Shown: positions 1 through 12,242, numbered from the stretch's first letter. The stretch: 39,007 nt of DNA from Chara braunii (GCA_003427395.1 BFEA01000102.1:1386198-1425204); one strand, 5' to 3'. Numbers and translations are program-made. Notes: a model not told the origin generated them from the letters alone.

Positions 1-560
1 CCCCCCCCCCCCCCTCCATGCAGTCTGATAATGGTTTTTTTCTGCAAAAAAAACATGAAAATGGTACTCCATCTTTTTTCAGAGTGAAACAGAAGGGGTC
101 AGTGGTTGGTTCCGGCACACACACAAAAAGTTGCAGCAAACAGACATGGTAATAATCACTACGTACCTCAATGGGAAAAGAAAAAGACAGCTGGTGCTGT
201 GAATGATTTACAACACACACTGCTCTTTCGGAGCAAATGGAAGAATGGGGTAGCTTTTAGGGTGTCCTGAGCAGTGGCGCTCCTGGTGTCGGGTGGAGAT
301 CTTGTGGAATTTGGCCTAGTACTTGCAGTGGCCTTGCTGTAGCACTAGGACATCATCCGATTCTGCAGGTTGCACGGCAGGGGGAGGTTCATGGCACTCT
401 TGGTGTTGCGTACAGGTCCTGTGGTGTATTTTTTATTTGTGGCCGCCATCGCAGAGGGCTCTAATTTTTTTTTAGGCCATTGGCATGTGTGGTCGGTGCT
501 TTTTTGTTAGTGGAGCCTTTTGTGTTATGCTGTTTTGTGGTTTTGTCGGCCAATGTGGAC
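1..560. repeat. Left flank with copy 1 of dispersed repeat C
   Basis: No gene is supported here. The first 14 bases are a C run. From about 330 to 500 the sequence matches 28255-28562 as a diverged direct repeat. Shared words include GGGGGAGGTT-ATGGCACTCTTGG and TTGCGTACAGGTCCTGTGGTGT, with small indels elsewhere. The second copy carries an extra A/T microsatellite between these two words. The short open frames in 461-801 overlap each other on both strands and look like chance. Confidence 0.6.
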
Positions 561-1854
561 TTGTGATGCACCAGCTTCCGGACCTGTGCCATCTTCCAAT
601 CCCTCCCCCCCCGTCCCCTCTCTTTCTCGACTTTTGGTGTTCTTGCAAACAGGCCGACATGGCCTCTTTTTGTATTTCCATGAATTAATGTACATTGTTC
701 GTAATCAGGGAGGCCCGTCCTTCTCAGGACCTTCGTCATTTTTGGATCGGTTTTGGGAATTTTTCAATTCGGGAAATGCATGGGAATTACATGTGCCTTA
801 ACGAGTGCGCTAGGAATTTGGGTCCACAGTTAGGAATTCCAGAATGAGCAGAACGTGACGTGTCCTTTCTTGTGCATGAATGTTTTCGACTTCGTCTTGG
901 AAAACTCCAGGAATTTTTGTAGGAATCTGAATATGTATAGGACTTTTTCCCGCGCTCGCTCTACGCACGGATATGGTACTTGTCAATTTTGAATTAGCTG
1001 TAACTGTTTCGGTGCCCTTTTTGCCTTTGCGTCGGCGCCATGCATGCAAACCTCCCCTCCCCGCTTCCCTCACTACCTTCGACACTCTCTTCTTTGCGCT
1101 CACGCTCCTTCTTTCTCTGTAACCGTTTTCCATCTGTCCTTCGCCTCGCGCGCCTTTTCTCTTTCTTGATCGTCTGAATCTTGGTTCCATTTCACGCTGT
1201 CCCTCGCGCTCTTCTTTTTCCCGCTCTAATCCTCGCGCCGAAATACTCTATAGACTCTCTCTTTCTTCCCTCTAGCTAAGGAGACGCGCCGTGTAAGAAG
1301 GAAATTCCTGATACACGACGATTCTGATTGGCCACGATGGGGCGCTGAAGAATCGACATGGCTTTCGACGGGCGATTATCCCCGAACTTCCCAGTACCCC
1401 TCCCTACCTCAGTCCTAACCTTTCCTAGCGTCTATCTCCTTTTCCGCAACTATAAATTCTGCAAGCGCTCCCGAAAATCTCTCTCTCAACTCATCTGCCA
1501 GCCTCCGGGAAGCAGTGGCTAGAGGGTGTGTGTGAAGGGCGAGTCGAAGAATCCTGACAGGCTAACTTTAGGCGTTGGGCTATGCCACGTCACAGACTGA
1601 CGTGTCAAGTAGCCCGAGCGGAACTAAGTGCGAAATCTGGTAGCGGTTAGCGCTGTTGTCAGAGGCACTTGGAGTTGTTCCCGCACAAGCAAACTCCACA
1701 GTTGCGGCCGTCATCTGAAGAAAAAAAGTTTTCAGATGTTGACTGCCGCAATGTTTTGTTGGAGGGGAGTGGAGTCAGCCCCTGATGATCTGAAGTGTGT
1801 GTGATGAGTCCAGATTTGATATGTAGGAGGAAAGAGCATTCGTGACGAAGGATT

Positions 1855-2187
1855 GACAATATGGGCGACTAGACGAGGAGTTCTACGTTGGGATGTTGAA
1901 TCTTGTGCGTGCGAAGAGTCGAAACTTTTGAGCTGGTAAGCTACTTCGGTCATGAGGGATTGAAAGTCGAACCAGCGGACACAGTCGGAGTGGGTTTCAC
2001 ACATTGTACCACATTGCTGAGGTAGAGAAAGACAATAAGTTTTATGTTGGGATGTTGAATCTCGTGCATGCGAAGAGTCAAAATCTACTAAGTTGGTAAG
2101 CTACTTTGGTCATGAAGGATTGAAGGTTAAACCAGCGGACGCAGTCGGAGTGGGTCTCATACATTGTACTACATTGCTGATGTGAGA
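1855..2187 (+). repeat. Two 158-bp tandem monomers in the LINE 5' UTR
   Basis: The word GTTGGGATGTTGAATC occurs at 1888 and again at 2046, a period of 158. Similarity continues through GCGAAGAGTC, GGTAAGCTAC, CCAGCGGAC, GCAGTCGGAGTGGGT and ACATTGTAC in both units. They sit upstream of any coding sequence in the element, the position that promoter monomers occupy in mouse L1. A promoter role is inference only. Confidence 0.75.
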
Positions 2188-3040
2188 AGTACTCAGCGCA
2201 CAGGCAGTAGTGGGAGTAATGTTAAAGGTGCTAGAGCAAAGAGGAATCAATACCTGACTTCTCAAGGTGGGTGAGACGAGTCACGGTTCTCTTCGATGCT
2301 AATGTTTCAAGGAGACTAGATGGGGATAAAGTTATGATAGGAGGAAGTGCAGTGTCTTATCAACAGTGTTGAAGCAATGCTAAATTGACCCTAGGTCCTC
2401 AAAATTTAGTCAACCAATCGTGTAGGCATTGAAAAGCATTGATGCGCTCAGCGCAATTGTAATAAGTAACGACGTTTGAATTTCATTTCTATGAGAATTT
2501 CGAATTTTGGAGGTAGCACGAAAATCGTCGCGATAGTATATGAGTTGTCAGAGGGAAATATGATAAACGCATATAGAACATGGGAACAATAATTTATGCC
2601 AGGGGGAAGTAAGGAAGTGATGGTATTCTAAGTAGGGGATATTTCGGCATTTTATGCTCTATACACTCAAGTTTTTTTCTGTCGTCGCTCATTAGTGTCC
2701 TCACATCTCTCGTTTTGAACTAGGGAAGGGGTTGGAGGTTACAATGCACAAATTGGGTGGACGAAAATAGTATTGGGTCGCTTCCTTTTCTCGAACGGGG
2801 AATCTGCTCGAAAGAATTGAAATCGTGAGTAATAGTATGAGGGGTGATGAAAGGTAGGGTTCGCAGGGGTCATCTTTCTCAGCAATACAGGTGGCGTGGG
2901 GTGGGAGGGTGAGGGGGAAGTCATGGAAATGAGGTAAATTATGTTGGAATTGTTGTCCCTAACTGGGTAGGATTCATCACTTCTACAGGCAGATGGGGCA
3001 ATTTTTTTTTATCATAAGAGAATCATTTCTACAGCCGTAA

Positions 3041-3210
3041 GGAAAGACAGATAAATAAGAGAAAGGGGTGATCAGAGGTGGCAACGGATATCAAGTACGC
3101 AGGTTGTAAGGGAAAGTGGTAAGGAACGACAAATAAACAGGAAAAAGGGGTGTTCAGAGGTGGTAACGGAGATCAAGGAAAAAGGGGTACGCAGGTTGTA
3201 GGGGAAGGCT
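3041..3210 (+). repeat. Second tandem pair (about 81-88 bp) in the LINE 5' UTR
   Basis: Two adjacent units share GATAAATAAGAGAAAGGGGTG / AAATAAACAGGAAAAAGGGGTG, then TCAGAGGTGG-AACGGA-ATCAAG and TACGCAGGTTGTA-GGGAA. The second unit has a short extra AAAAAGGGG segment. The rest of 2190-3830 is AT-rich to purine-rich and shows no open frame with recognisable content. Confidence 0.65.
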
Positions 3211-3835
3211 TTCACAACGTGCCATGTAGCAGGACGAGTTTCGAGATCCGAATCTCATTGTTCCTGACCTACAAAATAGGGAGAGGGAGATATTCTGAAG
3301 AACCGAGAGAGGAAAACAAGCGAGCAACGGAGATAAGGGTGGATAGAGAATCAGAAGGAGGAAGGTGGAGACAATAGAAAGGGAGGAAAGGAAGTGGAGG
3401 GGCAGGAGGAAGATAACACGACGAAGTCTTTTGGACGTGAAGAGGAAAAGCAAAGTAAGGAAGGAAAAGACAGAGACAAGTCATCGGTCAGAATTGGATT
3501 CATTAACAAAGGCAGCAAGTTCCTCCACGACGGCAGGCGAAAAATCGGTGATATTACAAATTCTATTCACCTCCTCTTCCCAATTCACCACTCCTTAGCC
3601 TTTCTTGGGTCAGTATTCTACCTATATTCAACGCTAAAAAAAAATTAAAAAAAAATAAAAAAAATCAAATCAATAATAGCAAATTAAATCAGCAAAATGA
3701 TGGATTGATTCGCAGACAATTCTGAATAGAAGAACACTCAGTAAGAACTGATCAGCTGATTCTCCTTTTTTCATCACAAGGAAATTGCAGAATAAAATTG
3801 AATTATCAGAAAGGTTACGCCCCCAATAATTTCCT

Positions 3836-4444
3836 GTGCGGTTGAAGTTTAATTGGGTAAGGTTCTTTAGCCTGAAAAGCGTAAAAAGAAGTACAATGAA
3901 ACTGGGTTTTAAGAAAGTCCGTGGGGAAAAACCCTTGATTTTTTATCAGGGGGCAATGAGACACATGATGTTCAAACAATTGAGCCCCAGTCCATATTCG
4001 AGACCGATGGGGCAAATGGGTTCCGACCCCCTTACGAGGCCAATGCAGATAGATGTACCGCAATCCCAGATGACCACTGGGATAGGCACGTTGTTGACAT
4101 CCAGGTTGCCTTTGACGGGTTCTCGGACAAAGGGGGACCGAGGGACAAGTGTGATGGGGCAGGAAGAGACACTTAACCCCCATTTTTCTCTCAGAACTCA
4201 TACATCAATATCTGTAAACACCTCGATACCGGTCTTAGGGGAGAGCGAGCACATCCCAGAGAAGGAACCAAAGGAACAGGAGACGGTACCACCTACAAGG
4301 GATCTGATAATGGGGGAAGTGGAGGGAAAAATGCTGACAGAGGAACAAAGAACTAGTGAAAACAAGATTTCAATTCAACAGCAGAACTCTTACACAAAAA
4401 TTCGCAACCAGAACAAGGAACTGGGCATCCTTCGTGGACAATGA
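3836..4444 (+). CDS. Putative N-terminal ORF1 segment of the LINE
   Basis: A 202-codon open frame lies at the start of the coding part of the LINE. The product is basic near the N terminus and then polar and Pro/Thr/Gln/Glu-rich, as often seen in the low-complexity part of LINE ORF1 proteins. I recognise no domain. The stop at 4442-4444 overlaps an ATG at 4441 opening another frame (4441-4701), so a frameshift is as likely as a true end. A role as an RNA-binding ORF1 is inferred from position only. Confidence 0.4.
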   Translation: MRLKFNWVRFFSLKSVKRSTMKLGFKKVRGEKPLIFYQGAMRHMMFKQLSPSPYSRPMGQMGSDPLTRPMQIDVPQSQMTTGIGTLLTSRLPLTGSRTKGDRGTSVMGQEETLNPHFSLRTHTSISVNTSIPVLGESEHIPEKEPKEQETVPPTRDLIMGEVEGKMLTEEQRTSENKISIQQQNSYTKIRNQNKELGILRGQ

Positions 4445-4974
4445 AGGTAAGAGAAACTTTGCAGACAAAATCACTCACAATTTTGAGATCACTGGTGGTT
4501 GATTCAAGACTTCCAGCTGAAGAGTTGGAGATCCCATTAGGAAATTTATCTTCAGCACATGCATACTTCCTCACACTTTTTTTGCTTCCCTTTGAACAGA
4601 GAGTGGTAAAACATGGGGGAAGGAAGATGCTAATGAAATCATACCCGGTCGACAAACTCCCACAAAGAGATGCTGTCTATACGAAACATGCAAGCAACTA
4701 GATTTTTTATGATGACAGCGCAAACCGATCAGTTAATGATAAAATTAAATGGCTATGCAAATGAAGGATAGTCTAGAAGGATAGTCCAGAAGCGGTGTAG
4801 GAGTTTTTTCTAATCCAACCAATCACTCCCACTGTATTCACGGTTCTCAGTCTTTTTGAAAAGGACAAGATTCAAATGGATGGGTGGAGGAAGCTTCGAT
4901 GGTATGGTTCAGAGGTTCGCATCTATCCATGACAACCAAATAAGATAAGTCCAGAGGAAAGGAGGGATCAACTA

Positions 4975-5493
4975 ATGAAGGACTACTATTATGTGGAACT
5001 GCGACACATACCGATCGAAGTACAAGCGACATTCATCCATGACTTCGGCCAGCAATACAAGATTGTGGATTTCATTGATTCATTACCGTCGTATGTAGCC
5101 AAAAGAGATGACTATATGATGCTCGCATTAGACCTACCCAAGGATCACACATTCTTGGTCGATGACATTATTCCCTTCAAGATGGGAGGTCGACTGTATA
5201 TAATACACACAACCCACAAATTCATGCCGTGGTGCTTCAAATGCAAGGCCTACAGGCATTTAAGCAATGAATTTGCCTGCCCCCAGCACCCTCAACACTC
5301 CTCTAATATGGAGGGTTCGCTTAAGAAAGATGCTCATAGACCGAACAGGTGGCTGCCAAATGTTTTAGGGTATGATGGATGGGTATACATTGATGAAACA
5401 ACCGCGGGGGGGCAACCGTATGGATGGAGCTGGGAAGGAAGGGGCGATCCCATACGCTCTTCAAAGCCCCCTGCTGAATGGAAACCCCCATGA
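4975..5493 (+). pseudogene. LINE ORF1 segment with zinc knuckle
   Basis: A 172-codon fragment with a hydrophobic, globular-looking N-terminal part followed by a zinc-knuckle motif WCFKCKAYRH...C. The spacing is C-X2-C-X4-H-X6-C; the canonical spacing has H-X4-C, so this knuckle is either a variant or carries a small insertion. Plant LINE ORF1 proteins typically have a DUF4283-like region before a CCHC knuckle, and the layout fits. Such proteins bind the element RNA. The frame differs from the upstream ORF1 piece and the stretch 4702-4974 is not open, so ORF1 is broken. Confidence 0.6.
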
Positions 5494-5499
5494 CAGACC

Positions 5500-6650
5500 A
5501 CGGTTCGTTCCCCCCGTCCCCTCCAACCCCAAAGGAACAAAGCAACTACAACATCTCAGGCGGGGGAACAGGGGGGAGGAGGAAGAGGGAAAAATAACTC
5601 TTCGAAAGGAAAGAGTAATACTAATAGTACTCGACCTAAGCACAACGAAGGAAGTCATGGGCCTCAAGCAGGATTCTACCTCCCAACGAGCAACAAATTT
5701 TTGTTTCCTTGGTAAGGAGGATGAAACAAGGGGGCAAACAGACACATCAACAAATGGACAGGGGGAGCAAATAAAAGACAACAACGTCACCAAATTTTGT
5801 TAGAAAAAAGTGTCACGGGGCAAAGGGAAAAAAAAAGTAATAAAAGTGAATGTAAAAATAAAGATTTGGACTCAAAGGGAACTGCTACAGAGGCAGTCCC
5901 AATGGACCTGGACCCATTGAGAGATATTTTGGAGTACAACCCATGGAAGTGGACCCAGTTCCAAGGCCCCCCCCGATGCCGGAAATGTCAGATCACTCAG
6001 CTACACACACACAGTCAGGGAAGGGGGAGACAGATTTGCAAAATGTGGCAGAATGGTTACTAGAGAATTTAAAACTGCGGTTCCCAGGGCAGTCAGACTC
6101 TTTCTGGGATGAGACGTATAGAGAACTGATACCTCTTTTGGAATCCAGAACTGGCAGCAGATGTTTCATCGTCTGCTGCCCATTGTTACCAAGAGATTCC
6201 AAATCCCGAACACCCAGAAAGTGTCTGGAACAGCGCAAACTCAAGAGTGCAAGGCAGGGGATAGGGATGGAAAGGCGGAGGAAAAATTGTATGGTACAGA
6301 CGAACAAAACCTCACATCTGCACAAAACCTCCTGGTTTAGCAAGAAAAAGGAATGCAGAACACACAAGAGGAACCTCTTCTATCACCCCTCCCCCTCCTC
6401 ACCCCCTCTTCCCCGTCGGTAAATTCCAGTTTAAACTTATCGCAAGCAGGTAGACTTACCCCACTTCATTACCTGAGTTTTAACAATGATCTCTTGAAGC
6501 CAGTAACAAAGTGTAACTTGCCTTTGGACATGATTACGACAGGAGGAAGATAATCAGACATTTCACCAGGATTGAAAACAGACAACTCAACTGAATCAAT
6601 GGCACAGTCAGTGTTGGACGACATATCAGATGGGTTAGTCTAGGGAGGAA
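5500..6650 (+). pseudogene. Degraded coding stretch between the knuckle and the 342-aa ORF
   Basis: Several overlapping short frames (5372-5803, 5797-6063, 5943-6422, 6353-6553) in changing phase give Ser/Thr/Lys/Gln-rich peptides with no recognisable domain. This is what a low-complexity linker looks like after many indels. I do not support any of them as separate genes. Confidence 0.4.
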
Positions 6651-6652
6651 AA

Positions 6653-7681
6653 ATGTATCAAAATCTGGAAAACAGTCAATCTGGTAAGAACATCACGAAC
6701 TGTACTGAAAAGGAAATTAGTGAATCTCGTTACAAGGAGGTGATTTCAGAAATCACAGGGGAAAAAAAGTTTATATGTCCGCAAGAACAGTACGAGGAAA
6801 CCCCGAACAGGTCCCACCTCATTGAGTGGGACCCAGAAACTGTAGAGCAAGGACTGTTGGGGTCACAAGGGGAACAAACAGTGGATACAGGGGAGAATAC
6901 AGACCTCTATTTAACCCAAGGAAGTGCATATGTTGTTCATAAGGTTCTGAACCAGGAAGCTGTAACCGGGTACTATTCAGATCATCAGAAGGAAGAGGAT
7001 AATGAAACTGAGGATATTTTGTTAGAAGGAAATAGAGAATTGTTGAGAGAGGGAGAGGAACCAACAGTGGTGCAGAAAGCACAAGAGGATCAGGGAGGCC
7101 GTATTATCAGTTTACAAAAACCTTCCAGACCCTCGCCACCTGATGGAGAACGGGTCAGCAGGAGGCAGAAGTTAAGTCACCTCCTTTTGGATGGCCATGC
7201 TGACCTGTTGCTTTCCAAGCCAGGGATCTTAGTCTTACCAGTGAGACAGAAGGCGAAAGGCTGGGAAGTGGGTTTGTCTGAACCTGCAGACGCACTACAT
7301 GGGGAAGTGACAGCGCCAGGCATTCTGTCAGGCACTTTTCCTTCTGCCGTGGGAAGATTGACAAGTGAGGCCCGGTTCAAGGCACAAATTGTAAACTTTG
7401 CGAAAGGTCACTTTCCGATAGGGGCGTCAGCAATGGTTATATTAACAGATGATCCTCACAGACTGTCAGTTAGAGATGTCTTCCTAAAATATGAGTATAA
7501 TAGGCAGACTAATCTTCGCTGGTTCAATCAGCAAACATTGAGTGAATTGCAACAGCTGAAGGTCAAAGCCAGTGATTGCTGGACAGAAAAAGATGTTATA
7601 ATATTGCTGACTAGGATACTACTGAAAGGTCTGCTGAAACAAGGAAGCTTTCTTGAGGAAGCCACGTGGACAATTACATAA
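6653..7681 (+). CDS. Intact 342-aa ORF of unknown function inside the LINE
   Basis: This is the longest uninterrupted frame in the LINE, just upstream of the endonuclease and in the same frame as it. The first half is acidic and Glu/Gln-rich. From about residue 180 it becomes globular in character, with stretches such as LSHLLLDGHADLLL, FKAQIVNFAKGHFPIG and ASAMVILTDDPHRLSVRD. I do not recognise a domain. It may be the C-terminal part of ORF1 or a linker at the start of ORF2. Survival of 342 codons beside a heavily mutated ORF2 is notable but may be luck. Confidence 0.5.
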   Translation: MYQNLENSQSGKNITNCTEKEISESRYKEVISEITGEKKFICPQEQYEETPNRSHLIEWDPETVEQGLLGSQGEQTVDTGENTDLYLTQGSAYVVHKVLNQEAVTGYYSDHQKEEDNETEDILLEGNRELLREGEEPTVVQKAQEDQGGRIISLQKPSRPSPPDGERVSRRQKLSHLLLDGHADLLLSKPGILVLPVRQKAKGWEVGLSEPADALHGEVTAPGILSGTFPSAVGRLTSEARFKAQIVNFAKGHFPIGASAMVILTDDPHRLSVRDVFLKYEYNRQTNLRWFNQQTLSELQQLKVKASDCWTEKDVIILLTRILLKGLLKQGSFLEEATWTIT

Positions 7682-7756
7682 TATCTCAAGCAGTTATAAG
7701 AGTGACCAGGATTACAAAAAATATTAGTGCAATGGGGATGATAAATCCTTTGGAAT

Positions 7757-8632
7757 TTGTTGTATAATAGAGATAAAGAATGGAAATTACAGAAAAGAGC
7801 AGCAAATCTCGATCTTCGTTCACTTATTGTAAATTGCTTGGCATCAGCCAAACCATCCAAGCGACATACTATTTATGATCAACTAAACGGGGTAGGAGGT
7901 AAAGAATGGCCAGACGTGATATGTATCCAGGAAACTCATTTGCTAGATAACGCAGAGCACAATCATATTCACAAACAAATATGGCCCCATCAAGCCGTCA
8001 GGGCGCACGCCCCCAGAGTAGGTAGTGCAGGGGTTGCAATTTGGCTCCCTCCTGACTCAAGGATAGACCCGGTATATTGGGAAACAGATAAAGAAGGAGG
8101 GAGATGGGTCTACATTTTAGCAATGTTTGAATTAGAAATTGTAATTATCCTGTGCGTATATGGGCCTAATGATACAGAGGGAAGGAGGAAATTCTTTGAG
8201 AATATAAGAGAACATTTTCCAATAGGATTACCCATCATCATGGCTGGTGACTTCAATGCAGCCCCAAACCGTCATCTTGACTGATGGCAAATCCCCTCCC
8301 CCTGTCCGACTTATATTGAATCTGATGAACAAATCATAGAAGAACTATGTCAGTCCTTCAATTTTTTTGACTCATTCAGGCGTACATACCCAACCAAACG
8401 TACCTTCACTTGCTTCAGGAAAAGTCAGACAGTGAAAGCATCAAGATCCCATATAGACTTGATACTCCTCTCCGAGGAGCTTCAAGGAGCACTACAGATA
8501 GCTGAAATTTTTCCTCGTAGTGTTTATTTGGGTATTGATCACGCGATGTGTGTCATAATGTTGTCCTTTAGGAAAAAGCCTGATCAAAGGGAAGGGATTC
8601 TACAAATTAAACACTTCCCTACTTCACATTGA
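7757..8632 (+). pseudogene. LINE ORF2: APE-type endonuclease domain
   Basis: The frame shows the exonuclease-endonuclease-phosphatase motifs in order: VNCLASAKP near the start, DVICIQETH (catalytic Glu), GSAGVAIWL, VYGPN, and MAGDFNA (metal-binding Asp/Asn). After a TGA at 8282-8284 it continues with TFTCFR..., SHIDLILLS and GIDHAMC (terminal Asp-His). This enzyme nicks target DNA to prime reverse transcription. The TGA precedes a WQ-like context and looks like a point mutation. A frameshift near 8590 moves the reading into the RT frame. Confidence 0.85.
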
Positions 8633-10157
8633 CCAATTTAAAGCATATCTACAAGATGTATGGTCCTACTGGAAAGACCAGAAGAAGGTCATAAATGATG
8701 ATATACGCTGGTTCAACAACGGTCTGATGTTCCTAGGCCGTAAATGCAATGAATACTCCAAAATGCTAGCAGCGCAAAGACATCTTGAAGAAATCAACTT
8801 GCAACAACAACTTCAATAACTACAACAAAAAGTGGAGGAAGTGGATGACCAAGATGATAATCCTCCTTCACTGTCGATTAGAGAAACAATAAATGAAATA
8901 GAAAATCAATTACTTGGCTATATGAAAAATAGATGGCAAGGAATTAGGATCAGAGGAAAGTTGGCTAAACATAACACATAAGGGGTCATGAATGCGAGGT
9001 TCTTTGCTAAAGCAAGAGTACAAAAAGGGAGATCAACCATTGAAACACTCGTGGATCCACAACAGGATCAACAGACCTTACAAACCTCTACAGCGGCTTG
9101 TACCTGGATAACAAGAGAATTTTATAATTTTTTTTTTAATGCAGAATGCAAACATCTTCCCATGCTCCAGAGAAAGAGAAAAATTCAAGATTTCCTTCTT
9201 CCAATAGACAAATCACTCACGAATCTTCAGAAAGATAATTTAGAAAAACCAATCATTAAAGAGGAAATATGGACAACACTGATGATGATGGAGGAAGAAA
9301 AAACACCAGGTATAGATGGATTCCCCAAGGAGTTCTGGGAGGTCATGTGGGATTACATCTCTCAGGATCTGATGGACTTCTACCAAGAAGTATGGGTCTC
9401 AGGAAGATAGGGAGAGATAGTTGGACAGGGAGTGCTAACCCTACTGTACAACAAAGGAGACTCAACGAATATTCGCAATTACAGACCAATTACCCTTCTA
9501 ACAGTTGTATATAAGCTATTGACAAAGGCCTTATCGAATAGGTTGATGAAAGTTATAACACATATCATACACCCCACTCAAACAGGCTTCATCTCAGGTA
9601 GGAATATTCAAGACAATATCATGCTAGTTAATGAACTAATTAAGAACTTCAGACAATCCAAACAAAATGCAGCCCTCATCTTTTTAGATTTTGAAAAGGC
9701 ATATGACCATGTTGACTAGGTCTTCCTAGATATGTGTATTAAAAAAATTAATTTTGGGACTTCCTTCAGAAGATGGGTACATATACTACACTCAGAGGCA
9801 ACAACGAGAGTAATGATAAATGGTAATATGGCTCCTCCAATTTCATTGGAGAGATCAATCAGACAAGGAGACCCGATAACACCCTTTCTTTTCGTCATTA
9901 TTTTGGAGGTCCTTGCGGCTAATTTAAGACAAAACAAGGAGATCAAACGAATTAGGGTTGCATCTATCCCTGAGGAGGCCATTCCTGTTTGTTCACTGTT
10001 TGCAGATGACCTCTCACTAATGGCAGAAGCCTCAGAGGACACTATGAGGGTCATTAAAAGATTGATGGATAAGTTTTGCTCTCTCTCAGATATGAGGATC
10101 AACTGGGGACCCGGGGTACAAAAACCCAAGGATGGTGGATCCATCACCAAGGGGTGA
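8590..10157 (+). pseudogene. LINE ORF2: reverse transcriptase domain
   Basis: Non-LTR RT blocks appear in order in one frame: TPGIDGFPKEFWE, NYRPITLLTVVYKLLTKAL, QTGFISGRNIQDN, ALIFLDFEKAYDHVD (first catalytic Asp), RSIRQGDPITPFLF and CSLFADDLSLMAEA (catalytic FADD). A helical, Gln/Glu-rich linker fills 8600-8980. Stops interrupt it at the LQQQLQ position (TAA, about 8820), before GVMNARFF, after WVSGR (TAG, about 9410) and after AYDHVD (TAG at 9717-9719). The RT copies the element RNA at the nicked target; this copy cannot. Confidence 0.9.
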
Positions 10158-10159
10158 GG

Positions 10160-12242
10160 CCACCGGAGGAGCCCATAATTCATTGGATTTCACTTTCATT
10201 ACCAATTAGGGTCCTGAGGATTACCCTATCAGCAGAAGAAAAACCGCAAACAAACAATGAGTGGATTTCGGAACCAGCCCTAGCCAAGATGGAAGTATGG
10301 AAATCTGTGAGTCTCCAATCATTAAAAAGACTGATCACTGCATACCTATGGAGAGAGAATCATAAATGCAAAAATATAATCAGCAAAGTTGCATGACAGA
10401 CGCTAATCCAGCCCAAAGTAAAAGGAGAACTAGGTATCCTGGATCCACACACGTAATCTCAAACTCTATTTATTCAATAAATAAAAAAACTGCTCTTCAA
10501 CCCACAAACTCCTTGGCAGGCCCTAGCATGGGAACAAATAGCGAGATTGGCACCAGAAGTACCAAATGATATTGACCCAATGATATGGTTGGAAAACAGG
10601 AGTTAGTCGATTCCAAGAGGTGTCTCGCTAGCAACAACACAGGAGATAGAAACAGACAGACGAGCAGCAAGGGCAAATATAAAAAGGATCCATTCTCGCC
10701 TAACCTCCTTAAAACATGAAGAAAATTACCGTTACAAGACAAGTGTCCCTCGAGAAGATGGGAGGAAGTATGTTGACAACCACTGTTCAATAACAAATTT
10801 ATCACAGATTCACATGGATGGATGTTACACTGCATGGACTCTCCTTGGCGAGGATGGGTTAAGAACGAGATTCTCAGAATAAAGGATATATGGAACAAAG
10901 AAACAAAGGATCGGTACACCTCAACCCAACTCCAAACCAAGCTTCGGTATTGTACATACTCAATCGAAGCATTGAATGCTATAATTGAGTTAATTCCTTT
11001 AGATTGGGTAAAAATATTAAAAAAAGGGTCAAACTTCCAAGAGGGAGATTGAGTAGGTTTTTTTTATGACAAGCACCAGATAGGGAATGTGGTCATGTTG
11101 GGAGATGACTCAACGATGCTAACCTCTATCTTCTCGATAGATCACCAAAATTTTCCTTTTTCAGGACAACCCCAAGAAACTAAATGATACCAGATGGACC
11201 CAGTTTTCAGAATCAGAGTCTTGAAGGACAAGGATCAATGGCTGACATTTAGACCAAATCAATCAATAGACAATTTGACCTTAGACCCAGTTCAATGGAC
11301 CTGAACTTCAAAAGGAGGAAAATGAATCTCGACTCGTTCATTACACACTCTAACATTTAAGTCCACTTATCGGATGTTGAGACCATCTTTTAATATAAGA
11401 GATAAAGTGGAAGATCGTTGGATGAGACATCTGAACATTAGTAAAGATTTTGTGCGCTCTATCAAATGGTTTAGAACTATTAAAATCAAACCGGCTAAGG
11501 TTGCCTCACTGCAATGGCAGATTGATCATCACTGTCTTCCCACAAATGTTTGGATTATAGACAGAACTACTCTTGAACAAAGAGGTTTAGCCCTACCCTG
11601 ATGCAAGTTTTGTACATCAACCTTCCAATCAAGAGCAATTCCAGAAACCATATAACACATTTTTCTGTAGTGTCCAGTGCGGTATGGTTATGGAGGTGGT
11701 GGGATAGGATCTGGAGTCAACTCACATCCTCATACCCTTCGCCATGGGATTGGAAAGCCCTTTTATGTGAAACATGGAATCCCCCTCAGCTGGATGATTT
11801 CACTCAAAATCTCTATCAGGTTGGGAGGAGAGTCATCTTATGGGCCCTTTGGCACATACGTTGTACGAATCAGATGGAAGGAGTTAGGCTGGAAGACCCA
11901 TAATTCACAGATTCAATAAAACAACAGATTCAAACTGAGATATTGGCTCAGATTCAACATCTTTCGATCCAATCGGAAATTGACCGTCACATTCAACAAT
12001 CCAGCAGCGACTGGCTGGGGGATACCAAGGAAGGAAAGGTCGGAGTGATAAAGTGGAAGGGAGAGAAAAGAGTGAATATGAAAGGAGGGCAGCCAGAATT
12101 CAGAAGGATCTATCAACTATGTTTTCATGACTCGACTACTGTGGATCCTTCGATCCCGTTGAGGCCATTATTAGACTTCCCTGACCCATTCTCATTATCA
12201 TCTTTGTGCTCGGTTCCTTTGAGTTGGTATGGTTTAGATTAA
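10160..12242 (+). pseudogene. LINE ORF2: C-terminal region with zf-RVT-like remnant
   Basis: Short frames in changing phase continue the ORF2 C terminus. At about 11374-11640 the peptide runs through WFRTIKIKPAKVASLQWQ and TLEQRGLALP, then past a TGA to CKFC and, further on, HIFL followed by a TAG and a Cys. This C-X2-C...H...C layout is that of the zf-RVT region found at the end of plant LINE ORF2. Three stops within about 60 bases all look like C-to-T changes. 11601-11903 and 11943-12242 continue in another frame. Confidence 0.6.

Noticed and set aside
461-1190. Short open frames in the left flank and 5' LTR
   Set aside because: They overlap on both strands, are not kept in the homologous 3' LTR region in any consistent way, and show no domain.
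1572-1660. HDV-like ribozyme at the LINE 5' end
   Set aside because: Two stems form, but I could not place the P2 strand or the catalytic-C junction; kept only as a structure finding.
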